DNA of 25,733 nucleotides from a virus: positions 1-25,733 of IMG/VR virus record IMGVR_UViG_3300025647_000241. The stretch is one strand, 5' to 3'. Made by a program: the position numbers and the translations under genes. Of the stretch, positions 1 through 6,620 are shown piece after piece. The notes below the pieces were generated by a model. That model was given only the letters and a program-made list of their open reading frames with translations. It did no database searches and was not told the origin of the DNA. Every line of letters begins with the position of its first letter. Positions within the stretch are counted from its first letter, which is position 1.

Positions 1-1
1 C

Positions 2-751
2 GTGTCATTCTTGGACTCAGTTGCTCGACAGAAAATTGAACCGTTTATTGATCAGAGTTATGAAGACCTTGCTAAGAATATGAATGCCTATGCGCAGAAG
101 ATGTTTATGAAGCGAGAAGCAATCGCTAACAAGGGCATCTGGACTGCGAAGAAGCGTTATATTCTAAATGTATATGACAACGAAGGTGTCCGCTATGCGG
201 AACCGAAGCTGAAGATGATGGGTATTGAAACAGTCAAGTCATCAACACCAGCGGTATGCCGTGATGCGTTGAAGAAAGCAATTGGACTTATCGTAAATTC
301 AGACGAGCAGACAGTACAAGATTATATTGCCGAGTTCCGTGAAAAGTTTAGAACACTTCCATTTGAAGATGTAGCGTTCCCACGCTCTATCTCAGACCTG
401 GCTAAATATACCACTGGCAGTAAAGAGTTGGAGATTCCAAAGGGAACACCGATTCATGTCAGAGGTGCATTACTTTATAATCATCTGCTCAAACAACATA
501 AGTTGGAGAAGCGATATGAGCGTATCAAAGATGGCGAGAAAATTAAATTCTGTTATCTACAGACTCCAAATCCTGTTAGGCAAAATGTTCTTAGTGTTCT
601 TTCTACCTTGCCGAAAGACTTCGGTCTAGAAAGTTACATTGACTACGATCTACAGTTTGACAAGGCATTCCTTGAACCTCTGAAGATTATTCTTAACAGT
701 GTTGGGTGGAATCCAGAGAAACGAAGCACACTAGAAGGATTTTTCTCATGA
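2..751 (+). CDS. 43: DNA polymerase gp43, C-terminal part (5' end outside window)
   Basis: This is the last 249 residues of a family B replicative DNA polymerase of the T4 gp43 type; the gene enters from the left edge, so exonuclease and most palm motifs lie outside. The visible part is the end of the palm and the thumb: a KKRYIL motif near residue 51 matches the conserved KKxY primer-template binding motif of family B enzymes. The very C-terminus (TLEGFFS) resembles the short hydrophobic tail by which phage polymerases bind the sliding clamp; that role is inferred. The stop overlaps the next start (ATGA at 748-751). The GTG at position 2 is just the first in-frame codon and not a true start. 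The neighbouring uvsX and gp41 genes support the identification. Confidence 0.93.
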   Translation: MSFLDSVARQKIEPFIDQSYEDLAKNMNAYAQKMFMKREAIANKGIWTAKKRYILNVYDNEGVRYAEPKLKMMGIETVKSSTPAVCRDALKKAIGLIVNSDEQTVQDYIAEFREKFRTLPFEDVAFPRSISDLAKYTTGSKELEIPKGTPIHVRGALLYNHLLKQHKLEKRYERIKDGEKIKFCYLQTPNPVRQNVLSVLSTLPKDFGLESYIDYDLQFDKAFLEPLKIILNSVGWNPEKRSTLEGFFS

Positions 752-1011
752 GCGATTTCGACTTTGACTTTGGCTTTACAGCTGTCACTGAAGACGAGCT
801 GGAAGTTGTAAGACAAACTAAAGCAGCAGCTGAATCAGCATCAACTGATGTTGAACACCTACACGATAAGATCGACAAGTTGTACAATATGTTTCAACCG
901 CTGTTAAACAACCTGCGTTTGAATCCAGAGAAGGATTACATCTATTGGCCAAACCGCATGGATAAAATTGAATTGTTTAGCGATAAACTTGACGAAGTAT
1001 ATAGATCCTAG
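748..1011 (+). CDS. Conserved small acidic protein between gp43 and uvsX
   Basis: An 87-residue protein starting MSDFDFDFGFTAV. The start at 748 was chosen over an upstream in-frame codon because it makes an ATGA overlap with the polymerase stop and has AAGGAT 8 bases before it. The N-terminus is rich in Asp and Phe, the middle is a predicted helix with charged heptads (about residues 15-50), and the C-terminus contains a YIYWPNR patch. From memory, a protein with the same FDFGFTAV start sits in this position in cyanophage-like T4 relatives; its function is not known to me. Being between polymerase and recombinase, a replication accessory role is possible but is only inference. Confidence 0.85.
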   Translation: MSDFDFDFGFTAVTEDELEVVRQTKAAAESASTDVEHLHDKIDKLYNMFQPLLNNLRLNPEKDYIYWPNRMDKIELFSDKLDEVYRS

Positions 1012-1017
1012 TATAAT
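989..1017 (+). promoter_or_regulatory. Sigma70-type early promoter for uvsX
   Basis: A -35 box TTGACG (989-994) and a -10 box TATAAT (1012-1017) are separated by exactly 17 bases. It lies inside the end of the preceding small gene and just before uvsX (ATG at 1041), so uvsX and the genes after it can be transcribed independently of the polymerase gene by host RNA polymerase. This is a motif match only. Confidence 0.75.
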
Positions 1018-1040
1018 ATTGCTTTCTAATGGAGTAAATT

Positions 1041-2093
1041 ATGAATTTTTTGAAAGATATGGTGAAGGGCATTGACAACGCCAATCTCCTCAGTGAAGGA
1101 GGCAACAGCTCTGAGTTCTCAGGAACAATTGATACTGGATCCTATGCACTCAATGCGTTGATCTCTGGTAGCATCTATGGCGGTGTACCAAACAATAAGA
1201 TTACTGCTTTTGCTGGTGAGTCAGCGACTGGTAAAACATTCTTTGTTCTAAGTGTACTGAAGACGTTCCTTGATCAGAACAAGGATGCTGGTGTTATTTA
1301 CTTCGACACCGAAGCAGCAGTCACTAAAGACATGATGGCAGACCGTGGGATTGATGTATCCCGTGTGGTGATTGCCGAACCTACTTCTATTGAAGAGTTT
1401 CGTACGAGCGCAACTCGTATCCTTACCAACTACATCGAGACGACCGACAAGGAAAAGCCCAAGATGATGATGGTGCTTGACTCACTCGGTATGTTGTCCT
1501 CACAAAAAGAACTAGAGGACACCGAGTCAGGTAAGAACGCACGTGATATGACGAAGGCACAGTTGCTTCGTGGCACGTTCCGTGTTCTGTCTCTCAAATT
1601 GGCAAAGGCGAATGTTCCGCTGCTCGTAACCAACCACGTCTATGATGTGGTTGGAGCATATATCCCCACCAAAGAAATCTCAGGTGGCTCTGGTCTGAAG
1701 TATGCCGCATCCTCTATTGTGATGCTGGGTAAGAAAAAAGACAAAGACGGCACTGAGATTGTTGGTAACATCATCAAGGCAACCATGCATAAGTCTCGCT
1801 TCACGAAGGAAGGTAAGAAGTCTGAGATTAAGTTGTCCTATGATAAGGGACTTGATCGTTACTATGGTCTGCTTGACCTTGCTGAGAAGTATGATATTAT
1901 CAAGAAGGTTTCTACTCGTTATGAGTTGCCTGATGGTACGAAGGTATTTGGTAAGAATATCAACGAGGAACCAGAAAAGTATTTTACACCTGAGTTGTTA
2001 AAGCAAATTGACGCTGCTGCGGCAAAGGAATATAAGTATGGACAACATGAAGAACGCCCAGTAGAGGAGGTTGAAGATGATTCCGAAGTTTGA
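1041..2093 (+). CDS. uvsX: UvsX RecA-like recombinase
   Basis: A 350-residue RecA/UvsX family recombinase that would coat single-stranded phage DNA and catalyse strand invasion for recombination-dependent replication and repair. A Walker A motif GESATGKT lies at residues 59-66 and a Walker B strand MMMVLDSLG has its Asp at about 147. The sequence around residue 219 (SGGSGLKYAASSIVML) fits the region near loop L2 in the UvsX family. The C-terminus is acidic (VEEVEDDSEV), as in RecA proteins, where it moderates DNA binding. The start at 1041 has GGAG about 7 bases upstream and a strong promoter at 989-1017. The end overlaps the next start by 17 bases. Length agrees with the family (T4 UvsX is about 390 aa). 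Confidence 0.95.
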   Translation: MNFLKDMVKGIDNANLLSEGGNSSEFSGTIDTGSYALNALISGSIYGGVPNNKITAFAGESATGKTFFVLSVLKTFLDQNKDAGVIYFDTEAAVTKDMMADRGIDVSRVVIAEPTSIEEFRTSATRILTNYIETTDKEKPKMMMVLDSLGMLSSQKELEDTESGKNARDMTKAQLLRGTFRVLSLKLAKANVPLLVTNHVYDVVGAYIPTKEISGGSGLKYAASSIVMLGKKKDKDGTEIVGNIIKATMHKSRFTKEGKKSEIKLSYDKGLDRYYGLLDLAEKYDIIKKVSTRYELPDGTKVFGKNINEEPEKYFTPELLKQIDAAAAKEYKYGQHEERPVEEVEDDSEV

Positions 2094-2397
2094 GGTTGTA
2101 GAACACCCCAATGGTTTTCACGATGATCATTGGTGCATTAAAATTCTAGACGGTGAATATGCTGGTCTTGTTTATCAATATGATGTAGTTAAGATTGGCG
2201 AAGACCTTGATGAAGATGGTAGCGCAACGCTAACATTCAATACAATTACTGTTGACAATCCAAATAATTGTGACTTGACAGAAGAGAATGATAAGGGTAT
2301 CCTAGGTGGTATTCTAGTCAATATTATTCAAGAACAATTGGAAGCACAAGCGAATGAGAACGGAACATCTGATACTGAAGAATCTCCTGCACTCTGA
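2077..2397 (+). CDS. Conserved small acidic protein between uvsX and gp41
   Basis: A 106-residue acidic protein starting MIPKFEVVEHPNGFHDDHW. The ATG at 2077 is preferred to a TTG at 2071 because a perfect AGGAGG (2065-2070) lies 6 bases before it. The first 65 residues look like a small beta-rich domain (WCIKILDGEYAGLVYQYD, then SATLTFNTITVDN); the tail is acidic and probably disordered. It overlaps uvsX by 17 bases and gp41 by 44 bases, which implies coupled translation. I recognise it as a gene commonly found between uvsX and gp41 in aquatic T4-like phages but do not know its function. Confidence 0.85.
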   Translation: MIPKFEVVEHPNGFHDDHWCIKILDGEYAGLVYQYDVVKIGEDLDEDGSATLTFNTITVDNPNNCDLTEENDKGILGGILVNIIQEQLEAQANENGTSDTEESPAL

Positions 2398-3739
2398 GGA
2401 TTATGCAAGACGTACACTCCCTTATCTAAAACCTGAATACTTCTCTGACATCACAGAGAAGGTTATCTACGAAGAACTCGACAAGTTTATTGGCAAATTT
2501 AATGCTCTCCCATCAAGGGAGGCATTGACGATTGAGATTGACAATCGCTCCAATCTAAACGACAAGCAGTTTGAAGACATTGCTCGGTATGTTAATACAT
2601 TGACCGATGAAGAGCATGACGATAAAGACTGGCTTGTAAGTACAACTGAAAAGTTCTGTCAAGAAAAGGCAATCTACAATGCGATTATGGACTCTATCTC
2701 GATCATCGATGGCGATGGGAAAAGGGACAAAGGAGCGATTCCTCAGCTTCTTTCTGATGCCCTTGCTGTTTCTTTTGATCCTAATGTCGGGCATGACCTT
2801 CTTGATAATAGCGATGCTCGATTTGATTTTTACCACCGTGTCGAAGAGCGTATTCCGTTTGACCTTGATTATCTCAACAAGATTACCAAAGGTGGGGTTC
2901 CGAAGAAATCCCTGAACATTATCCTTGCTGGTACAGGCGTGGGTAAATCTTTGGCGATGTGTCATATGGCAACGGCAAATCTCCTAGACGGAAAGAATGT
3001 ATTATACATTACTCTGGAAATGGCAGAAGAAAAGATTGCGGAGCGTATTGACGCCAATATGTTGAATGTTCGTTTGGATGAATTGGCTGAATTGCCGAAA
3101 GCATCTTATGATAAAAAGATGGATCGGATTCGCAATAAAACCACTGGCAAGTTAATTGTTAAAGAATATCCAACAGCTGCTGCAAACGTGGGACATTTTA
3201 GACATTTGATTAATGAACTTAAACTCAAAAAGTCATTTAAACCAGATATTATCTACATTGATTATCTCAATATTTGTGCATCCAGTAGAATGAAAATGGG
3301 TGGATCGGTTAATACTTATTCCTACATTAAAGCGATCGCCGAGGAATTAAGAGGATTGGCAGTGGAGCAGAATGTTCCAATTTGGTCAGCGACTCAGACT
3401 ACTCGTTCTGGATATACCAATTCTGATATTGGTTTGGAAGATACTTCTGAATCATTTGGATTACCTGCAACTGCCGATTTTATGATTGCCATTATTTCTA
3501 ATGATGAATTAAATCAATTAAATCAGGTTTTGGTAAAACAATTAAAGAATCGTTATGGAGATCCAAATACCAATAAAAAGTTTGTAGTGGGTATAGACCG
3601 TCCAAAGATGAGGTTGTACGACGCTGAGCAGTCCGCTCAGGATGACCTGATCCATGAGGAGGACGCTGGACCAATCAATACATTTGGGACTCGTGAGCGT
3701 CCTGACAAGACCTCTAAATTCGGTGGTTTGAAGGTCTAA
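2354..3739 (+). CDS. 41: Replicative DNA helicase gp41 (DnaB-like)
   Basis: A 461-residue DnaB-family (SF4) helicase equivalent to T4 gp41, which unwinds DNA 5'-3' on the lagging strand and acts with primase gp61. Similarity to T4 gp41 is visible along most of its length: LKPEYF near the start, a GHDLLDNSDARF segment before the linker, Walker A GTGVGKS at residues 193-199, YITLEMAEEKIAERIDANML, the Walker B region IIYIDYLNI (Asp about 303), and KAIAEELRGLAVEQ. Length matches T4 gp41 (475 aa). The start at 2354 lies 44 bases inside the upstream gene. The primase gene lies far away at 23700. Confidence 0.95.
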   Translation: MRTEHLILKNLLHSEDYARRTLPYLKPEYFSDITEKVIYEELDKFIGKFNALPSREALTIEIDNRSNLNDKQFEDIARYVNTLTDEEHDDKDWLVSTTEKFCQEKAIYNAIMDSISIIDGDGKRDKGAIPQLLSDALAVSFDPNVGHDLLDNSDARFDFYHRVEERIPFDLDYLNKITKGGVPKKSLNIILAGTGVGKSLAMCHMATANLLDGKNVLYITLEMAEEKIAERIDANMLNVRLDELAELPKASYDKKMDRIRNKTTGKLIVKEYPTAAANVGHFRHLINELKLKKSFKPDIIYIDYLNICASSRMKMGGSVNTYSYIKAIAEELRGLAVEQNVPIWSATQTTRSGYTNSDIGLEDTSESFGLPATADFMIAIISNDELNQLNQVLVKQLKNRYGDPNTNKKFVVGIDRPKMRLYDAEQSAQDDLIHEEDAGPINTFGTRERPDKTSKFGGLKV

Positions 3740-3741
3740 TA

Positions 3742-3779
3742 AAATCAATGACTTAGCACCGATCGCAAGTCATTGATTT
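3742..3779 (+). other. Perfect 13-bp inverted repeat just after gp41
   Basis: AAATCAATGACTT (3742-3754) and its exact reverse complement (3767-3779) flank a 12-base loop, starting two bases after the gp41 stop. There is no T-run after the stem, so it is not a standard intrinsic terminator. A 3'-end stabiliser, an RNA-processing site or a protein-binding palindrome are all possible. Confidence 0.6.
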
Positions 3780-3787
3780 ATAATGGT

Positions 3788-3814
3788 GGGGGCATAAGTC
3801 TATTTTATGCCCTC
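3788..3814 (+). other. Second hairpin (10-bp stem) downstream of gp41
   Basis: GGGGGCATAA (3788-3797) pairs with TTATGCCCTC (3805-3814), one G-U pair included, around a 7-base loop. It lies 8 bases after the previous hairpin and is followed by A-rich rather than T-rich sequence. The tandem pair probably marks the 3' end of the replication transcript, by processing or partial termination. The mechanism is inferred. Confidence 0.55.
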
Positions 3815-3850
3815 ATAAAAACATTCAGGGAAAAAAGTTCGTCCAGGGAC

Positions 3851-3879
3851 TTTACACCCCTGTCAGGATCGGATATAAT
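3851..3879 (+). promoter_or_regulatory. Sigma70-type early promoter for the ArdC-like gene cluster
   Basis: -35 TTTACA (3851-3856), 17-base spacer, -10 TATAAT (3874-3879). The leader then reads TTGATTGAG followed by a GAGAGAG ribosome-binding site and the ATG at 3917. Sequence around it resembles the promoter at 4604-4632, including the bases before the -35 box and the TGATT(T)GAG in the leader. Confidence 0.8.
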
Positions 3880-3916
3880 AGGTGCATTGATTGAGTGAAA
3901 GAGAGAGGACTATATT

Positions 3917-4186
3917 ATGATCAATGCTATTACTGGAAATCCCTATACTGGCAACAACGCTATCGTACTAGAAGCAGCTGGGTTTGACGATCCACGCTTC
4001 CTCACCTTCCGTCAGGCTCGTACCATCGGTCGCACCGTCCGCAAGGGTGAGCAGGGCATCGGTCTGATGCGTGTAGTGAAGGTTGAAAAGAAGGATAAGC
4101 TGACTGGCAAGGTAAAGAAGGTTCCTGCCCCAAAATACTTCACCGTATTTAATTATTCTCAAACCGAAGAATTGGCGGAGGCATAA
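3917..4186 (+). CDS. ArdC-like N-terminal domain protein (possible anti-restriction)
   Basis: An 89-residue protein that consists only of the N-terminal, single-stranded-DNA-binding domain of ArdC-type anti-restriction proteins. The family signature is clear in order: NPYTGNNAIVL (residues 7-17), DPRFLTFRQA (25-34), VRKGEQGIGLM (41-51) and a final FTVFNYSQ (76-83). In plasmid ArdC this domain is fused to a zinc metallopeptidase domain; here the protein stops after it, and a separate HExxH protein is encoded nearby at 4660. The start at 3917 follows GAGAGAGGAC, with a strong early promoter just upstream, as expected for a gene acting immediately after infection. Anti-restriction activity is an inference from the family. 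Confidence 0.8.
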   Translation: MINAITGNPYTGNNAIVLEAAGFDDPRFLTFRQARTIGRTVRKGEQGIGLMRVVKVEKKDKLTGKVKKVPAPKYFTVFNYSQTEELAEA

Positions 4187-4187
4187 T

Positions 4188-4355
4188 ATGAAAATGTTTA
4201 AAGAATTGGCAGTTGGTGATCATTTCTTTGTAAATGGTAATCATTATACCAAAAAGAGTTCTCGCACCGCTATGATGATGGGTGTAATTGATATTCATCA
4301 TCCTACTGGAAATTGGTTTTATTTCGGTATGAAAGAAATTGTTAAAAAATTATAA
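4188..4355 (+). CDS. Small phage protein (55 aa), KFKELxVGDxFxxNG type
   Basis: A 55-residue ORF beginning MKMFKELAVGDHFFVNGNHY and containing KKSSRTA and NWFYFG. GGAGG at 4177-4181 lies 6 bases before the ATG at 4188, and the gene starts one base after the previous stop. Tiny proteins of this pattern (a FKDLxVGDxFxFxGxxYxKxSxR core ending in a FxFG-like patch) are common in the early regions of many phages and look like a compact SH3-like beta barrel. Function is unknown. Confidence 0.75.
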   Translation: MKMFKELAVGDHFFVNGNHYTKKSSRTAMMMGVIDIHHPTGNWFYFGMKEIVKKL

Positions 4356-4368
4356 TAGGAGAGAGATT

Positions 4369-4581
4369 ATGAATACTGATTATGAGATTATTACCGTTTT
4401 GACGGATAAATTAAATAAAGAATTGATTGAATATAATGGTTATGGATATGCCGCTGGTTATCTAGAATCTTTTATTCGGAATTTGGCTTGGAGTATTAAT
4501 CTGAATAAAAAACAGATTGAATTATTAAAAGGCTCTCTGGAAAATCACGTGCTGGCAGTCCAGAAATTTAATGCCGCATAA
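4369..4581 (+). CDS. Small unknown early protein (70 aa)
   Basis: A 70-residue, mostly helical protein starting MNTDYEIITVLTDKLNKEL. The ATG at 4369 is chosen because AGGAGAGAG (4357-4365) lies just before it; an upstream in-frame extension to 4339 would run back into the previous gene. No recognisable domain. It is AT-rich and sits between the ArdC-like gene and the zincin gene, so it probably belongs to the same early, host-directed set. Confidence 0.7.
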   Translation: MNTDYEIITVLTDKLNKELIEYNGYGYAAGYLESFIRNLAWSINLNKKQIELLKGSLENHVLAVQKFNAA

Positions 4582-4593
4582 AAAAATTTTATG
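4577..4593 (+). other. A/T-rich hairpin at the end of the small early gene
   Basis: CATAAAA (4577-4583) pairs with TTTTATG (4587-4593), with flanking GCC/GGC able to extend it across a bulged G. It overlaps the stop codon of the 70-aa gene and precedes the next promoter. It could be a weak terminator, but the T-run is inside the stem and not after it. Confidence 0.3.
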
Positions 4594-4603
4594 GGCAGGG
4601 GAC

Positions 4604-4632
4604 TTGACTTCCAGCCCAGCTTGAGATATAAT
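4604..4632 (+). promoter_or_regulatory. Sigma70-type early promoter for the zincin gene
   Basis: -35 TTGACT (4604-4609), 17-base spacer, -10 TATAAT (4627-4632). The leader carries TGATTTGAG (4639-4647) and GGGAG before the ATG at 4660. It resembles the promoter at 3851-3879 over the bases before the -35, the ATATAATA box and the leader, which suggests a duplicated promoter module. Confidence 0.8.
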
Positions 4633-4659
4633 AGTATCTGATTTGAGGGAGACCAGATA

Positions 4660-5196
4660 ATGATTAAGACGATTACACGAGGCGGAACCGCCGACCAGCG
4701 TAAAGCCACCAATTCTATCGCACGATGGGTAGCGCATAAACTCATGTCTAAGCGCATGGCGGATTCACTAGAAGTTAGCATTTCACTATACAAAGATCTT
4801 TTCCTTAAGGAAGGATCATACGGCGACGTGGAAGTCCTAGACGAAGAAGCACGCCGACCAAAGCATTTTAAGATCCGTGTCGACTCATGTATGACGCTTC
4901 GTAACATGCTTACAACGGTCGCCCACGAAATGGTACACGTCAAGCAGTACGCTACCGAAGAAATGAAAGGTCTCAGTAGACGCACCAGCTTTATTCCGAT
5001 GACCAAGTACAAGGGCGAACTATACGCCGACCACATGAATTATTGGGAACAACCGTGGGAGTTAGAAGCACACGGATGGGAGCGTGGACTATTTGAAATG
5101 TGGGCGGAAGCCAACGACATCTTCAAGCATCCTAAAGAAAACGCATGGGCGTTTGAGGATTTCTACCCACGTGGTTATTGGAAGGATAAGAAATAA
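4660..5196 (+). CDS. Zincin metalloprotease-like protein (HExxH)
   Basis: A 178-residue protein with a zinc-binding HEMVH motif at residues 89-93, preceded by a helix (MTLRNMLTTVA) and followed by VKQY, the usual layout of SprT-like and ArdC-C-terminal-type metallopeptidases. A likely third zinc ligand lies in PWELEAHGWERG (Glu 134 or 136), as in gluzincins with an ExxA-type second helix. Its own strong early promoter is immediately upstream, with GGGAG 10 bases before the start. Together with the ArdC N-domain at 3917 it could supply the two halves of an ArdC-type protein. The protease assignment rests on the motif; substrate is unknown. Confidence 0.75.
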   Translation: MIKTITRGGTADQRKATNSIARWVAHKLMSKRMADSLEVSISLYKDLFLKEGSYGDVEVLDEEARRPKHFKIRVDSCMTLRNMLTTVAHEMVHVKQYATEEMKGLSRRTSFIPMTKYKGELYADHMNYWEQPWELEAHGWERGLFEMWAEANDIFKHPKENAWAFEDFYPRGYWKDKK

Positions 5197-5199
5197 AAA

Positions 5200-5228
5200 T
5201 TGACTTTTCGAAAGAATTATAGTTTAAT
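5200..5228 (+). promoter_or_regulatory. Sigma70-type promoter of a putative small RNA
   Basis: -35 TTGACT (5200-5205), 17-base spacer, -10 TTTAAT (5223-5228). No ORF follows within the 140 bases before the intrinsic terminator at 5347-5370, so the transcript appears to be non-coding. Confidence 0.65.
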
Positions 5229-5234
5229 AGTTAA

Positions 5235-5370
5235 ATGGGGCGCATGGTCATCTCTCTCTCAAATCAACTCCGACCATGTGAAAAAATGGCAGCGCAATAC
5301 TGTCACCCCACCTTATGTCTCCTTGTGTTTTGATAGCACAACTTTTGCCGCCTTCGGGCGGCATTTTTTT
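5235..5370 (+). ncRNA. Putative free-standing small RNA (about 135 nt)
   Basis: The segment runs from the expected start site of the 5200-5228 promoter to an intrinsic terminator and contains no credible ORF. The 5' part forms a 9-bp stem (5241-5249 with 5272-5280, one G-U pair) with a 22-base single-stranded loop of CT repeats followed by CTCAAATCA. That loop is the reverse complement of ribosome-binding-site/leader sequence of neighbouring early genes: 9 bases (5250-5258) match GAGAGAGAT before the gene at 4369, and 9 bases (5258-5266) match TGATTTGAG in the leader of the gene at 4660. A second small stem (5323-5327 with 5337-5341) precedes the terminator. Antisense control of early genes is my inference; expression is not shown. 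Confidence 0.55.
5347..5370 (+). terminator. Intrinsic terminator with UUCG tetraloop
   Basis: GCCGCC (5347-5352), loop TTCG, GGCGGC (5357-5362), then A and seven T. A C(UUCG)G loop is an especially stable tetraloop. It ends early transcription before the late block that starts at 5389. Confidence 0.92.
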
Positions 5371-5375
5371 GTCTG

Positions 5376-5383
5376 AATAAATA
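5376..5383 (+). promoter_or_regulatory. Probable T4-type late promoter (AATAAATA)
   Basis: One mismatch to the T4 late box TATAAATA, which is perfect at 6590, 9726 and 19391 in this window. It lies directly after a terminator and 6 bases before the ATG at 5389, so the transcript would start at or next to the start codon. Confidence 0.5.
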
Positions 5384-5388
5384 GTGCT

Positions 5389-6594
5389 ATGGCAAGTTCT
5401 GGCGCAACCGCATGGGGAAAATACTTTCAAGGCAAAGGCGACCTTCTCACAACAATGAAGAAGGACGCAGGGACATATGCAGCTGATAATCCAAGCAAAA
5501 AGATTGGCGACATTAAAGCTGGAGAGAGTGTAATTTATCTAAAGGCTGCAAAATATGAGCAGCGTGCACTTGTTAAATGGGGAAAAGATCTAGTCCGTGT
5601 TCCTTTTGATAGTTTAGCCAAGCCAGGAGTTAAAGCGTCTGGTGCAGCATCCCTCAAACCGCAGGCATTTGGCGTTCGTGATAACAAGTATAGTTGGAGC
5701 GAATACAAAAGATTGGTCAAAGATTCTATTGAGGAGCGCAAAGACCTTCGTGCTCCAGTTAAAACTTATTTGGCTGCATTGTTTGATTATTATTCTGGCG
5801 GATCAATAACCAAATCGAAACTAAAAGATATCTACAGTAAAGTCAAAGACGAAATTCCTATTAATGATATCAATAAAGACTTTGGTGAAGTTCTTGGTCC
5901 AGCTGCATGCATTGTAGAAGATATTCTTAGACCAAAGGGTGTTGAATTAAGTAATGGGGCAAAGGTGTATATGCCTGAGCGTCCGAATGAACCATTAATG
6001 GATTATGGTTTGTATCAGGGCAACAAACAGTTTGTTATTTCTGCTAAGTCTGGTAACACAACCAATGTGGTCAAACCAGGTGACATTTTAAATCTGTTGA
6101 GTATCAATCCAAATAAAGTTAGAAAGTGGCAGCGCACAAAAGAATGGGCATTGCTTAAGATGCTTGCTGAAAATAGTATTTTGAATGGACCAATGATGGC
6201 GATTGCTTCTATCTATCCCAATTTGATTGATATGAATGCAGCAGCAACAGCAACGAAACAGAGTTATAATGTTGCTGGCTTTCAAAAGTTTATTGCAACC
6301 AATCAATATCTGAGTGAAAGAATTACACCAACTGCCAATGAAATAATGTATGAATGTGAAAAGATGATTATGAAAGAGACCAAGAATGGTACTCTAGACA
6401 TGAACTCTATTTTTTCTGATGCGATTCAAGAACAAGTTTTATATGTTAAGTTTGAGGTTGGACCAGACGGAACTGGTAAATGGGGTGTAATTGCTTCTGA
6501 TGACATCAAAGAAATCCAGTCATATGGTAGAGTATATCTTAGAACCAAGAATGGCTACACTAGAGCGTCTGACCGAATGGGCGTTCAAGTATAA
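5389..6594 (+). CDS. Large late protein of unknown function, possible nuclease fold
   Basis: A 401-residue protein that I recognise only as a type seen in aquatic T4-like phages. The N-terminus (MASSGATAWGKYF) is followed by a small beta-rich segment with IKAGESVIYLKAAKYEQRALVKW (starting near residue 43, given in part), which could be an SH3-like domain. In the middle, Asp205 (MDYGLY) and Ser-Ala-Lys at 218-220 (FVISAKSGNTTN) resemble the D...(E/x)xK core of restriction-nuclease folds, but the usual Glu is replaced by Ser, so activity is uncertain. There is no Shine-Dalgarno sequence before the ATG. The next gene, also nuclease-like, begins 26 bases later. It lacks the capsid-targeting N-terminus of the four genes after it. 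Confidence 0.75.
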   Translation: MASSGATAWGKYFQGKGDLLTTMKKDAGTYAADNPSKKIGDIKAGESVIYLKAAKYEQRALVKWGKDLVRVPFDSLAKPGVKASGAASLKPQAFGVRDNKYSWSEYKRLVKDSIEERKDLRAPVKTYLAALFDYYSGGSITKSKLKDIYSKVKDEIPINDINKDFGEVLGPAACIVEDILRPKGVELSNGAKVYMPERPNEPLMDYGLYQGNKQFVISAKSGNTTNVVKPGDILNLLSINPNKVRKWQRTKEWALLKMLAENSILNGPMMAIASIYPNLIDMNAAATATKQSYNVAGFQKFIATNQYLSERITPTANEIMYECEKMIMKETKNGTLDMNSIFSDAIQEQVLYVKFEVGPDGTGKWGVIASDDIKEIQSYGRVYLRTKNGYTRASDRMGVQV

Positions 6595-6597
6595 ATA
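6590..6597 (+). promoter_or_regulatory. T4-type late promoter (TATAAATA)
   Basis: A perfect TATAAATA box that overlaps the stop codon of the preceding gene. It stands 23 bases before the ATG at 6621, leaving a short leader with a TAGGA ribosome-binding site. It would drive the set of capsid-targeted genes. Confidence 0.8.
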
Positions 6598-6620
6598 CTG
6601 AAAATATTTAGGAATTACTC

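Noticed and set aside
3542-3748. Minus-strand frame over the end of gp41
   Set aside because: It lies wholly within the well-supported gp41 coding sequence and shows no recognisable protein pattern.
5238-5262. Minus-strand reading of the small-RNA loop, where GAGAGAG precedes ATGACCATG
   Set aside because: It would encode only six residues before a stop, so a protein gene on that strand is unlikely; it may instead reflect an inverted copy of an early leader.
5248-5430. A 60-aa minus-strand frame across the small RNA and terminator
   Set aside because: It runs through a clear intrinsic terminator and a promoter, has no known pattern, and conflicts with the + strand gene at 5389.
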